From Acidobacteriaceae bacterium (GTDB lineage: Bacteria; Acidobacteriota; Terriglobia; Terriglobales; Acidobacteriaceae), in contig JASHPJ010000151.1 of assembly GCA_030038195.1 (NCBI GenBank), positions 1 to 45,534 on the forward strand: a stretch of 45,534 nt of DNA, in the 5' to 3' direction. Position numbers and translations under genes: made by a program. Shown piece after piece: positions 18,283 to 26,455 of this stretch (the first letter of the stretch is position 1; each line of letters opens with the position of its first letter). The notes beneath the pieces are model-generated. The model was not told the origin of the DNA. It ran no database searches and saw only the letters and a list, made by a program, of their open reading frames with translations.

Positions 18283-19041
18283 ATGAGCACCTGCCCGATC
18301 TGCGACGGCGTTGGCCTGGTCCGCGTGGTGGACGCGCAGGGACGATGGATTTCCCGTCCCTGCCGCTGCCAGGAAATCGAGCGCGAAGAGCGCCGCATCG
18401 CTGCCGCACGCATTCCCGAACGCTATCGTGATTGCAGCCTGGATACCTACGAGATTTACCACGGTGCCGACCCCTCGCTGGCTGAAGCGCTGCTAACCGC
18501 GCGCCGGTTCGTGGAGGAGTATCCGGCGTTCACCGCGGGCAAAGGGCTGTTGTTTACCGGCTCCATTGGCGTGGGCAAGACACACCTTGCCGTGGGCGTG
18601 CTGCAAAGGCTGGTGCGCGAGCGCGGCGTGAAAGGCCTTTTCTGCGACTATCGCGAGCTACTCAAGAATATTCAGAACAGCTACAACCCGCAGGTGAATA
18701 CCACCGAACTTGAGCTGCTTAAACCGGTCTTTGCCGCAGAGGTCCTGGTTCTGGACGATCTGGGCGCGCAAAAGCCGAATGACTGGGTCTGGGATACAGT
18801 AGCCCTGATTTTGAACACGCGCTACAACGACCGCCAGACAACGGTCATTACGACGAATTATGCCGATCAACCCACTGCTGCGGTCGCGCTCAGCGACGTG
18901 GATCGCGCTGCGCGTGAGCAGACCCTCGGCGACCGGGTCGGCGATCGCATGCTCTCGCGCCTGGCCGAGATGTGCATCCGCGTGAGGATGACCGGCAAGG
19001 ATTGCCGCCAGACCGGCATCAAGCGAGCACGCTTCGGCTGA
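18283..19041 (+). CDS. DnaC/IstB-like ATP-binding protein
   Basis: A 252-aa AAA+ ATPase of the DnaC helicase-loader type. Walker A is GSIGVGKTH (about 93-101) and Walker B is VLVLDDLG (about 154-161). A sensor region follows (TTVITTNYAD). The N-terminus has four cysteines arranged as CPIC...PCRC (C4, C7, C27, C29), a likely zinc site. It is a chromosomal stand-alone gene with no transposase next to it, so a role in replication restart or helicase loading is more likely than IstB function. The start is the ATG at 18283; TTG at 18274 is an alternative in frame. Confidence 0.9.
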   Translation: MSTCPICDGVGLVRVVDAQGRWISRPCRCQEIEREERRIAAARIPERYRDCSLDTYEIYHGADPSLAEALLTARRFVEEYPAFTAGKGLLFTGSIGVGKTHLAVGVLQRLVRERGVKGLFCDYRELLKNIQNSYNPQVNTTELELLKPVFAAEVLVLDDLGAQKPNDWVWDTVALILNTRYNDRQTTVITTNYADQPTAAVALSDVDRAAREQTLGDRVGDRMLSRLAEMCIRVRMTGKDCRQTGIKRARFG

Positions 19042-19131
19042 ATCTGCTTTTCGGCCACGGGACCTGGACGTGAAAGCGGAACTATGGGTTGCCTCTCCGC
19101 CCTTCGATACAATGGCTCTCAGCCGCGTCCC

Positions 19132-19617
19132 ATGCGTAAAGCACTTGAAATTGTCGGCATCCTCGCGCTGATCCTGCTTGTCATTCTCACCATCCGCACC
19201 TTTTATGGCCCGGCGCGTCTGCCTGCTCGCATTCCTACCCACTTCAACGCGGCCGGCCAGGCAGACGGCTGGGGCTCGCCGGCCATGCTGCTGGTCTTTC
19301 CCGCCATTGCCGTGGTGATCTACCTGCTCATGACGCTGGTCTCGCGCTTTCCGGCGGCGTTCAACTTTCCTGTGCGCGTCACGCCCTTCAACCGCCAGCG
19401 GCTCGAAGATCTGGCTTTGAACATGATCGCCTGGTTGAAGGTGGAGATCGTGGTTTTCTTCACGTGGATTGAGGCGAGCGCCATTCAGGCTGCGCGCCAT
19501 CCGGGCCATCGGCTTTCCCCGTTCCTCATGCCTGCGCTGCTGGTGACTGTTTTTGTCACCTGCAGCCTCCACATTGCCGGAATATTCAGGGCAGCGCGCA
19601 TAGGGTCGCCGCGGTAG
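19132..19617 (+). CDS. DUF1648-domain membrane protein
   Basis: A 161-aa protein with four or so hydrophobic helices. The DUF1648 motif is seen as RIPTHFNAAGQADGWGSP after the first helix (LEIVGILALILLVILTI). Members occur beside SdpI-like immunity/signalling proteins, but the function here is unknown. The start at 19132 (MRKALEIVG) is preferred to 19084, since a TACAAT -10-like hexamer at 19108-19113 lies between them, so transcription probably begins after 19084. The protein ends with FRAARIGSPR on the cytoplasmic side. Confidence 0.85.
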   Translation: MRKALEIVGILALILLVILTIRTFYGPARLPARIPTHFNAAGQADGWGSPAMLLVFPAIAVVIYLLMTLVSRFPAAFNFPVRVTPFNRQRLEDLALNMIAWLKVEIVVFFTWIEASAIQAARHPGHRLSPFLMPALLVTVFVTCSLHIAGIFRAARIGSPR

Positions 19618-19641
19618 GCCGCACGAGCCGGGCCCGGCGCA

Positions 19642-19788
19642 TCAGAAGACCCAGAGACTCACCAGCAACAGCACCATGGCCGCGATTGTCAGTCCCTGGT
19701 AGACCCTGTCTGCGGCCCGGTGTGAATCCCGCCCGGCTGCGGCCTCCGTAGTCGAAGGCGCGGTTGTCGTTTGAGGGGAGGTGTGCAT
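19642..19788 (-). CDS. Small tail-anchored protein, unknown
   Basis: A 48-aa protein with a polar Thr/Ala-rich N-terminal half (MHTSPQTTTAPSTTEAAAGR) and one C-terminal membrane helix (LTIAAMVLLLVSLWVF). The frame remains open to 19854, but AAGG precedes the ATG at 19788 and the extra 22 residues look unrelated. I do not know its function; small tail-anchored proteins of this shape are common in related genomes as far as I recall. Confidence 0.5.
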   Translation of the reverse strand: MHTSPQTTTAPSTTEAAAGRDSHRAADRVYQGLTIAAMVLLLVSLWVF

Positions 19789-20007
19789 CCTTGGCCTGCC
19801 TTTCCATGCCTTCCATAAGAGTCCGAGCCTGGCCGCACCGTTCATAACAATCACGCAACCAGCGCTCTTGCCCTTTTAGACGCGCCATCGCGCGCGGCGA
19901 TGCAATCAATCCGCACCAATGCAATTGAAAGTCCGGCATCGGATCAGCGCCCGCTGCGGCTCTGGCCGCACATCGTCTTGAGCCGCAGCCGGTGTACAAT
20001 CTCGATC

Positions 20008-20529
20008 GTGAGCACAGGCCCACAACTCATCCGTCCCGCGCAGCCGGCCGAACGCAACTGGGTTCCGGTGGCCATCGCGGCTTGTGTGGTCGCTGCCGTT
20101 GTCGTGGGCCTGGTGGTTTTCATGGGGCACGGCAAAAGCGCTCCACAGGTTACGCCCATCTCCGCGCAGCTCGATCCCTACGCTGCCAATCTGCCCATCA
20201 CCAACCTGGCCATGAGCGAGTCTTCAAACCTGGCGGGCGGCAAGGTCACTTACCTCGACGGCCACATCGCCAACCACGGCGGCCGCACCGTTACCGGCAT
20301 CATCGTGCAGGTGCTGTTCCGCGACTATGCGCGCGAAGTGGCGCAGAATGAGACCCAGCCGCTCCAGCTCATCCGCACCCGCAACCCCTACGTGGATATT
20401 GAGCCCGTCTCTGCCGCTCCGCTCAAGCCCGGCGACGAGCACGATTTCCGGCTGATCTTCGACACCGTTGCCGACAGTTGGGACGGCGCTTATCCCGAGA
20501 TTCGCATCGTCCACGTCGACGCGCAATAA
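20008..20529 (+). CDS. Membrane-anchored protein, DUF2393-like
   Basis: A 173-aa protein with one N-terminal helix (VAIAACVVAAVVVGLVVFMG) and a periplasmic immunoglobulin-like domain (GHIANHGGRTVTGIIVQVLF, LKPGDEHDFRLIF, IRIVHVD). This resembles the DUF2393/FxLYD-type beta-sandwich. The frame is open to 19900, but a TACAAT box at 19995-20000 ends 7 nt before the GTG at 20008, so the mRNA probably begins at or next to this GTG (leaderless). That makes 20008 the favoured start. Function unknown; a cell envelope role is likely. Confidence 0.75.
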   Translation: MSTGPQLIRPAQPAERNWVPVAIAACVVAAVVVGLVVFMGHGKSAPQVTPISAQLDPYAANLPITNLAMSESSNLAGGKVTYLDGHIANHGGRTVTGIIVQVLFRDYAREVAQNETQPLQLIRTRNPYVDIEPVSAAPLKPGDEHDFRLIFDTVADSWDGAYPEIRIVHVDAQ

Positions 20530-20860
20530 CTGGCCGATTCTTTCCAGGCAGTCCACAGTGGCAGCACGTCTCTTGCGCGCCATCTCAGCGCAAATTGGCC
20601 GTCTCACCGGGCGCTTTTGCTTCTTTACAAGGTAGAAACTACGCAACCGCGCAAAATTTACACAATCGCCACCGATATCCCTTGCCGTTGCGCCTCTTCT
20701 TATCACCTCAATATTTTTAACAAATATAAGAAAAATATGGAGTTAAATCCATCCATCCGTGATGCTTCCGGTTTGGCATGAGTGTTGCTTGAAGAGAGGC
20801 GGGCAGACGTAGCGCCCAATGGCCTTTTGGACGGCGTTTTATTTTGAGGATTCCACTCCC
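20530..20860. other. 331-bp intergenic region before the OmpA-domain gene
   Basis: No credible gene. The stretch 20700-20760 is strikingly AT-rich for this genome (for example TTTTTAACAAATATAAG), and is the obvious place for the promoter of the OmpA-domain gene. No clean -35/-10 pair with normal spacing stands out to me. Confidence 0.45.
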
Positions 20861-21757
20861 ATGAGATCAAACATGAACAGACCAAGCTCCTACTCCCGCC
20901 AGTTCGCAGTGCTTTTACTGGCGTCCGCAATTGGCATCCCTGTCTGGGCGCAGCAGTCGCAGCCGGCAGGGGATTCCCAGAGTACTCCTCCTGTGGCGGC
21001 GCAGCAGCAGCCCTCCTCCGAGGCTCAGCCTCTCAGCACGCCTAAGGAGGGGTTCTGGGGTCGCGTGAATCCCTTCGCCCGCAAGAAGTGGGTCAGGAAG
21101 CAGCTTGATCCGATCAACGACCGGCTCAGCGAGCTCGACGAGGTGAATGCGCGGAACGCGCGGGACATCAAGGACGTGGATGCCCGCGCCCAGGCCGGCA
21201 TTCAGAAGGCCCAGTCTTCCGCCGATGCGGCCGACCAGGCTGCGCTCTCCGCCAGCAATGAAGCTCAGGCTGCAAACAGCACCGCACAACAGGCCTCGGG
21301 CCATGTCGATCAGTTGAACACCACGGTCAACGGTCTTGACCAGTACCATTCGATCACCGACCTCCGCGTCACCTTCCGCCCCGGCACCTCGGTGCTCACC
21401 GCGGACTCCCGCCAGAAACTGGATGAGCTGGCCGCCGGGCTGACCGGCCGCCAAGGATACATCCTGGAGATGGAAGCCTATTCGCCGGCCTCGGGCAGCG
21501 TAGGCATCCAGAGCTCGGCGCGTATGGCGGAAGCGGTCAAGCGCTATCTCGTGGAAGAACACCAGATTCCCATCTACCGGCTGCACTCCGTGGCCCTCGG
21601 CAATGCGCAGGCACCCGCCTCTGGCGACGACGACGCGAAGACCGAGCGCGCCAGAACCAGCAGTGTGCATATCCGGCTGATGGAAAACAGTTTGGCGGCC
21701 CAGGCTGCAGCGCCACCCCAAAGCGCTTCAGCTTCGACCGGTGCGGAACGGCCGTAA
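20861..21757 (+). CDS. Secreted OmpA-family protein with coiled coil
   Basis: A 298-aa exported protein. A signal peptide ends around VWAQQ (FAVLLLASAIGIPVWAQQ). A Gln/Pro-rich linker and a patch FARKKWVRKQLDP follow, then a long Ala-rich coiled coil (about 95-165) and a C-terminal OmpA/MotB-like domain (LRVTFRPGTSVLTADSRQKL, then SSARMAEAVKRYLVEEHQIP, and IRLME). The usual peptidoglycan-binding Asp/Arg pattern NxxLSxxRAxxV is replaced by QSSARMAEAVKRYL. Hence it is an OmpA-like fold and peptidoglycan binding is uncertain. Start at 20861 has GAGGA about 10 nt upstream. A strong terminator follows at 21861. Confidence 0.88.
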   Translation: MRSNMNRPSSYSRQFAVLLLASAIGIPVWAQQSQPAGDSQSTPPVAAQQQPSSEAQPLSTPKEGFWGRVNPFARKKWVRKQLDPINDRLSELDEVNARNARDIKDVDARAQAGIQKAQSSADAADQAALSASNEAQAANSTAQQASGHVDQLNTTVNGLDQYHSITDLRVTFRPGTSVLTADSRQKLDELAAGLTGRQGYILEMEAYSPASGSVGIQSSARMAEAVKRYLVEEHQIPIYRLHSVALGNAQAPASGDDDAKTERARTSSVHIRLMENSLAAQAAAPPQSASASTGAERP

Positions 21758-21860
21758 GTTCGCGGCCATCCTCCCCCCGAGGCTCCGTTCCAGCGCCAAC
21801 GGCCACCCCGCCGTAGGCCGCCAACCAAGCTCTCGCAACGCGAGAGAACCAAGGCAACTT

Positions 21861-21890
21861 GGCCCCCGCTCAAACGGGGGCCGTTTTTTG
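21861..21890 (+). terminator. Rho-independent terminator of the OmpA-domain gene
   Basis: Perfect 8-bp GC stem, GGCCCCCG (21861-21868) with CGGGGGCC (21875-21882), a 6-nt loop, and a run of T residues (21884-21889). It is the best terminator in the window and lies 100 bp after the stop codon. Confidence 0.85.
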
Positions 21891-22088
21891 TCTGCCGCTA
21901 TCATGGTGCTGACGCACAAAGCTCTCTCATCAAACTGAAAATAAATGAGTTGCAAAACACGTTTTGCGCTTTGATGACATCAACGTATTTCCCTGCGGCC
22001 GAGACAGACCTGCGCTAAAACAAAGAAATGGCGCGATATACAAGCCTGAAACCGGCCTGGCTCATCCGTGAGTGGATTTACGCGGCCA

Positions 22089-22114
22089 GCATCTAACTAA
22101 TATTATTAGCATCT
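22089..22114 (+). promoter_or_regulatory. Putative VapBC operator
   Basis: Between the terminator and the antitoxin gene is an AT-rich palindrome CTAATA-T-TATTAG (22097-22109), framed by a direct repeat GCATCT (22089-22094 and 22109-22114). Ribbon-helix-helix antitoxins bind such short palindromes to repress their own operon. TATTAT within it and TATGAT at 22119-22124 are candidate -10 boxes. That the palindrome overlaps the promoter fits autoregulation (inference). Confidence 0.45.
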
Positions 22115-22163
22115 GATGTATGATGTTTAATGCAAGGCAGCCCAACAAAGGAGTGTCTGTGCC

Positions 22164-22394
22164 ATGCGAACCACCTTGGCAATCGACGATGATGTGCTGG
22201 CCGCCGCCAGGGAGATGGCCACCATGAGGCAAAAGAGCATTGGCGAGGTCATCTCCGCGCTTGCGCGCCAGGCCCTGCGGCCGGCGGAAACCGGGCGCAG
22301 GAGTCGTAATGGCGTGCCTCTTCTGCCCGTCAAACCGAATGCGGCCCGCGTAACCTCTGAGTTGGTTCACCAGTTGCGCGAAGAGTTGCTGTGA
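22164..22394 (+). CDS. vapB: Ribbon-helix-helix antitoxin (VapB-like)
   Basis: A 76-aa antitoxin. The N-terminal ribbon-helix-helix is visible (MRTTLAIDDDVLAAARE, then IGEVISALARQAL), and the C-terminal tail (VTSELVHQLREELL) should wrap the toxin. AAAGGAGTG precedes the ATG at 22164. It overlaps the toxin gene by 4 nt (GTGA), the common toxin-antitoxin arrangement that keeps the two products in balance. A palindrome upstream (22097-22109) is a likely autoregulatory operator. Confidence 0.9.
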   Translation: MRTTLAIDDDVLAAAREMATMRQKSIGEVISALARQALRPAETGRRSRNGVPLLPVKPNAARVTSELVHQLREELL

Positions 22395-22822
22395 CGCGCT
22401 TTCTACTGGACGTAAATGTGCTGATCGCGCTGATTGATCCGGTGCACGTGCAGCACGATGCCGCACATGAGTGGTTTGCCGCATCCGGCAGCAAGGCCTG
22501 GGCAACCTGCCCGTTTACCGAAAACGGAGTGCTGCGCATCGTGGGTCATGCCCGCTATCCCAACTCGCCGGGAACGCCAGCAGCGGTAGCAGAACTGCTC
22601 GGGGAGCTTCTCGTGCATCCAGGCCATGAATCCTGGTCAGACGATATCTCGCTGCTCAATGCTCGATGCGTCCACGCCGCACGCCTGCTCGACTCAGCGC
22701 AGGTTACGGACACCTATCTGCTGGCGCTGGCGGCGGTGCATGGCGGTAAGCTGGCCACTTTCGACCGTCAACTTGTACCCGATGCGGTGGTCAACGGACG
22801 GCAGTTTCTGCACCTGATTTGA
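22391..22822 (+). CDS. vapC: PIN-domain ribonuclease toxin (VapC-like)
   Basis: A 143-aa PIN-domain toxin that would cleave RNA (often tRNA or rRNA) using Mg2+. The four acidic positions are present: D7 in LLDVNVLIAL, E44 in PFTENGVLR, D107 in VTDTYLLALA and D125 in ATFDRQL, so it looks catalytically intact. The N-terminus matches the PIN subfamily with LLDVNVLIALID. It starts with GTG inside the antitoxin stop. The pair lies between housekeeping genes, far from the genomic island at the right end. Confidence 0.92.
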   Translation: MTRFLLDVNVLIALIDPVHVQHDAAHEWFAASGSKAWATCPFTENGVLRIVGHARYPNSPGTPAAVAELLGELLVHPGHESWSDDISLLNARCVHAARLLDSAQVTDTYLLALAAVHGGKLATFDRQLVPDAVVNGRQFLHLI

Positions 22823-23076
22823 GATTTGAGCTAGAGTGCTGCTCACGCGGGGATAGACCTATCCGTTGCCGGATACAGTTACATGCAATCCTGCCACCGA
22901 CATCCCCGGAGCGAATAACTGCGGTTTCGTTGTACATCAGCGTTTGTTTTCATCGGATCAAACGACCCGCGGGCGCTTTTGTGCATCTGCGCCATAATAG
23001 CGTTGTCTGTGCCCAAAGCGTTCCATCCGCGATCTTCGCTCCACGCGCCGCTCCCGGCCGGCCACTCCCGGCCGGA

Positions 23077-23105
23077 TTGACATCTTCTCAGAGCCCTCCT
23101 AAAGT
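23077..23105 (+). promoter_or_regulatory. Promoter of the GH127 gene with AGCGCT repeats
   Basis: TTGACA (23077-23082), a 17-bp spacer and TAAAGT (23100-23105) form a good sigma-70 type promoter 67 bp before the GH127 start. Just downstream, about 23122-23137, two AGCGCT hexamers are separated by CAAAA; each is palindromic and could form the half sites of a LacI-family operator. The remaining 22823-23076 holds no gene that I can support. Confidence 0.5.
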
Positions 23106-23171
23106 GCGTTTGTCCGCTGTAAGCGCTCAAAAAGCGCTCGCTAATTCCGGTACACCCTCAGGAGCTCTCTT

Positions 23172-25610
23172 ATGACCATCGATCGCCGCGAGTTTATCAG
23201 GACCACGGCCGCAGTTGCTGCCGCTGGAACGCTTGCTTCACGCCGGTCTTTCGCGGACGTGGGCAGCGGAGGAGCCGGCTGGAAGGCGGCGCAGGAAGGG
23301 CAGATGGCGTATAACCCCGCCACGTGGTATCGCCCATACCTCTCGCAGCTTGCGCACCAGCCGGATACGCCGATGTGGCTGGAGGTCGATCTCGGCGCTG
23401 CAAAGCCCATCGACGGTCTGCGCCTGTATCCCGCATTTACCCCCGGCGACCTGCATGCGCGCGGCTATGGTTTTCCGGTCCGCTTTCGCGTCGAGGCATC
23501 GAACGATTCTTCCTTTGGCAGCTCGACGCTTTTCGTGGACCAATCCGAAGAAGATTTCGCCGATCCCGGTGACGCGATCACTGCCTTTCATGCGCCCGCG
23601 CCTGTCAATGAGCATTACGTCCAGGCGCGTTACGTCCGGCTCACCGCAACGCGTCTGCGCGCTGCGCAGGATGGAGTCGGCTATCAGCTTGCCCTGGCCA
23701 GGATGGAAGTTCTCTCAGTCGGCAGGGACGTAGCCGTGCACTGCGCCGTAACCGGCGATTCCGCCTACGCCAACCCCAAAGACTTCGCGCAGGTCACCCG
23801 CGCACCTCGGCCCATGGGCGAGGGCATCGTTACCGACAATCCATCAAACGTGATCTCTGCAGCGCAATGGCATCCTGTGCCCTTTGCCGTCACCATCCCG
23901 GTCTCCAGCGTTACGCCGCAGGGCGAGCTCTTCCGCCATGCGATGGAGAACAATATCAATTACCTGCTTAGCTCATTCTCGGTGGACGAGATGCTGCGCC
24001 CCTTCCGCGAGCGGGCCGGCAAACCGGTTGCAGCGGGCCTGCGCAATCCCATCCCATTCTGGGATACGACGCTGCCCGGCTCGAGCGCCGGCCGATTCCT
24101 GATGGGCGCAGGCAACACGCTGCGCTGGATCGATCATCCACAGCTTCGCGCATCGATGAACGCGGTCGTCGACGGCATCGAGGAGTGCCGCGCGCCGAAC
24201 GGCTACATCATGGCCTACCCTGAAGATCTGATCCTCAAATCCGAGCGCGGCGGCTACACGCGCTCCTGGCTCACGCACGGGCTCATCGAGGCTGGCTACG
24301 CGGGCAATCTCAAGGCCTTCGCGCTGTTGCGCGGCTTCTATGACTGGTTCGACAACTGCGCGTATCTGCCCAGGATGATGCGCGGCGGCACACAGGGCGT
24401 GCAGGGCATGATCGCCAATACGCGCACGTACTTTACGCCGCTCGGCAAGCCCGAAGATATCCAGGTAATCCAGCGCTACTACCAGGAAAACTACTGGCTC
24501 GATGGGCTGGCGAAGCGCGATACGGATGTGGTGTGGCAATATCCTTACGACCGTCCGCATAACTACCTTATCACCGACTTTGAAGCCTACCTCGATATTT
24601 ATCGCGCCACGGGAGATACCAGGTATTTGCGCGCCATGGAGGGAGCCTGGGAGTTATACCACGATAACTGGGAGCACGTGGGTGGATCGATTGCCATCAC
24701 CGAGTTCGGCCAGTTTCCGCCCCAATCCTACCGGCTCGCCGCGCAGTTTCCTTTCTGCGAAACCGGAGAAACCTGCGGCAGCAGCTTCTGGGTCAAGTTC
24801 AACCAGCGTTTTCTCACCATGCGCCCGGAAGAAGAAAAGTACGCCGCGGAGATCGAAAAATCCATCTACAACGTGGCCCTTGCCAACCAGGTTGGAGAGC
24901 GTGGCATCATCTATCACACGCGTCTCGTGGGCATGAAGGGCGATCTGCCCGTTCCGCTCTGCACCAACTCGTGTTGCGAAGGACAGGGGACTCGCCTGAT
25001 CGGCTCGCTGCCGGAGTATATCTTCTCCATCGCTCCGGATGGACTGTATGTCAACTTATTCGAGCCGGCATCGATCCAATGGTCGCAGTCTGGAACTAAT
25101 ATGAGAGTTAGCATGTCAGGTAACTTCCCCTATCATCCGGATATAAGTATGAAGATAACTGCCTCGCGTCCTGCTCGGGCCAGGATGCGTGTTCGCATTC
25201 CCGCCTGGGCTGCTTCGCCGGTCGAGCTGCGTGTCAATCGGCAGTCCGCTGCCACCGGGGCACCTGGCACGTATGTCACTCTCGACCGCACCTGGTCCAC
25301 TGGCGATACAATCCGCTTTACGCTGCCGATGCAACTCAAGCTCACGCGCTACACCGGCCTCGACCAGATCGAAGGCCATCCGCGTTTCGCGCTCGAATAT
25401 GGGCCGGTCCTGCTCGCGCTCGTCGGCTCGGACAGCGCCGTGCTGACCGCCTCCGGCGCGCGCCCGGAAACCATCCTCGACCGTCTTCAGCCAGACCCGT
25501 TCCGACCGCTGCACTTCAACATCGACGGCCATCCGCAGTTCAGATACATCCCCTACTGGCAGGTGCTCACCGAGCCTTTTACCTGCTTTCCGGTGATCGA
25601 CGCCGCCTGA
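23172..25610 (+). CDS. Tat-exported GH127-type glycoside hydrolase
   Basis: An 812-aa exported enzyme of the GH127/DUF1680 beta-L-arabinofuranosidase type. A twin-arginine signal starts it (DRREFIRTT). An N-terminal discoidin-like module (about 40-185; MWLEVDLGAAKPIDGLRLYP, then QARYVRLTATRLR) comes before the (alpha/alpha)6 catalytic barrel. The zinc/catalytic set expected for GH127 is present: Glu and Cys in GETCG (E533, C535) and the double Cys C601-C602 in NSCCEGQG, one of which is the nucleophile in this family. A C-terminal beta domain completes it. The expected substrate is an arabinose- or galactose-type glycan of plant origin; GH146-like specificity is possible. Start has AGGAG 7 nt upstream. 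Confidence 0.92.
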   Translation: MTIDRREFIRTTAAVAAAGTLASRRSFADVGSGGAGWKAAQEGQMAYNPATWYRPYLSQLAHQPDTPMWLEVDLGAAKPIDGLRLYPAFTPGDLHARGYGFPVRFRVEASNDSSFGSSTLFVDQSEEDFADPGDAITAFHAPAPVNEHYVQARYVRLTATRLRAAQDGVGYQLALARMEVLSVGRDVAVHCAVTGDSAYANPKDFAQVTRAPRPMGEGIVTDNPSNVISAAQWHPVPFAVTIPVSSVTPQGELFRHAMENNINYLLSSFSVDEMLRPFRERAGKPVAAGLRNPIPFWDTTLPGSSAGRFLMGAGNTLRWIDHPQLRASMNAVVDGIEECRAPNGYIMAYPEDLILKSERGGYTRSWLTHGLIEAGYAGNLKAFALLRGFYDWFDNCAYLPRMMRGGTQGVQGMIANTRTYFTPLGKPEDIQVIQRYYQENYWLDGLAKRDTDVVWQYPYDRPHNYLITDFEAYLDIYRATGDTRYLRAMEGAWELYHDNWEHVGGSIAITEFGQFPPQSYRLAAQFPFCETGETCGSSFWVKFNQRFLTMRPEEEKYAAEIEKSIYNVALANQVGERGIIYHTRLVGMKGDLPVPLCTNSCCEGQGTRLIGSLPEYIFSIAPDGLYVNLFEPASIQWSQSGTNMRVSMSGNFPYHPDISMKITASRPARARMRVRIPAWAASPVELRVNRQSAATGAPGTYVTLDRTWSTGDTIRFTLPMQLKLTRYTGLDQIEGHPRFALEYGPVLLALVGSDSAVLTASGARPETILDRLQPDPFRPLHFNIDGHPQFRYIPYWQVLTEPFTCFPVIDAA

Positions 25611-25684
25611 GCGGCCACGAATCGTCGCACGGCAGATCGAAGAGACGTACAATGCTTCTATTCGTTCCGATCTTCGGAGGCATG

Positions 25685-26128
25685 ATGCGCAAACTGCTTC
25701 TAGCCGTATTGACTGTCGTCTTTGCCATGCCACTTCTGGCGCAGGGCGCGCCGCCACAGGGCAGCGCCGGCCAGCCCTACGCGGTTGAGTACTACTACAA
25801 GGTGCAATGGGGCCATCAGCAGGAGTTCCTCGACCTTTTCTTAAAGAACCATTACCCGCTGCTGAAAAAGATCCAGTCCACGGGCCGCATTCTCTCACTC
25901 AAGATCGAGTCGCCGGCGTATCACACCACCGAGGACGGCCGCTGGGATTATCGCGTGACCATCGTCTACAAGGACTCGACCGTGGCCACGACCGCCAATC
26001 CCGACGAAGAGGCCTTCATCAAGGAACTGTGGCCCGACCAGGAGACCTACAAGAAGGAAGAGCAGCGCCGTTTCGAGATTCTGCTCGCTCACTGGGATCT
26101 GCCGGTCACGGATATCACGCCGAGATGA
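25685..26128 (+). CDS. Small secreted protein, unknown
   Basis: A 147-aa protein with a signal peptide (MRKLLLAVLTVVFAMPLLAQ) and a mature domain that begins VEYYYKVQWGHQQEFLDLFLKNHYPLLKK. This opening, one strand then a helix with conserved aromatic residues, resembles a ferredoxin-like/dimeric alpha-beta barrel, but I cannot name the family. GGAGG lies 4 nt before the ATG at 25685; TACAAT at 25648-25653 is a -10-like box, so starts before it are unlikely. A four-copy 7-bp tandem repeat follows right after the stop codon. Confidence 0.75.
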   Translation: MRKLLLAVLTVVFAMPLLAQGAPPQGSAGQPYAVEYYYKVQWGHQQEFLDLFLKNHYPLLKKIQSTGRILSLKIESPAYHTTEDGRWDYRVTIVYKDSTVATTANPDEEAFIKELWPDQETYKKEEQRRFEILLAHWDLPVTDITPR

Positions 26129-26156
26129 GGGAATAGGGAATAGGGAATAGGGAATA
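26129..26156. repeat. Tandem repeat (GGGAATA)x4 next to the stop codon
   Basis: Four exact GGGAATA units begin immediately after the TGA stop at 26126-26128. Too short and regular for a CRISPR; a slippage-prone microsatellite. Confidence 0.95.
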
Positions 26157-26279
26157 GTAAAGACCCTTGTGGCTCTGTTCTTTTTCAGTTTCTGCAAAAA
26201 ATTATTGAGGGTGCATGGATCGAAAGCGTGCACATATAGCTATAGCATTTTCAGAGTTGCTGTACTCTTTCATCGCGTT

Positions 26280-26352
26280 GTCATCCTGAGCGACCAAGTG
26301 TTTTCCCTCATGCAATGAGGGAAAGCGCGAGGGAGTCGAAGGATCTGCGGTT
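26280..26352. repeat. Intergenic repeat with TTTCCCTCAT hairpin
   Basis: A segment starting GTCATCCTGAGCGACC and ending GAGTCGAAGGATCTGCGG encloses a perfect 10-bp hairpin (TTTCCCTCAT 26302-26311, ATGAGGGAAA 26315-26324). From memory, the outer phrases recur as an intergenic repeat in acidobacterial genomes; that is recollection, not a search result. The rest of 26157-26455 shows no gene. Confidence 0.5.
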
Positions 26353-26455
26353 GTTTTTCTGATTCGAGATGGAGCACACCATCTGTGAAATTGCTCTAGC
26401 CACTGCAGAGAGCACCACACCGACTCCTGACCCCTATTCCTGCTCTCTCCCTCGG

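Noticed and set aside
26129-26156. Possible CRISPR array
   Set aside because: The units are 7 bp with no spacers; no other CRISPR-like pattern or cas gene was seen in the window.
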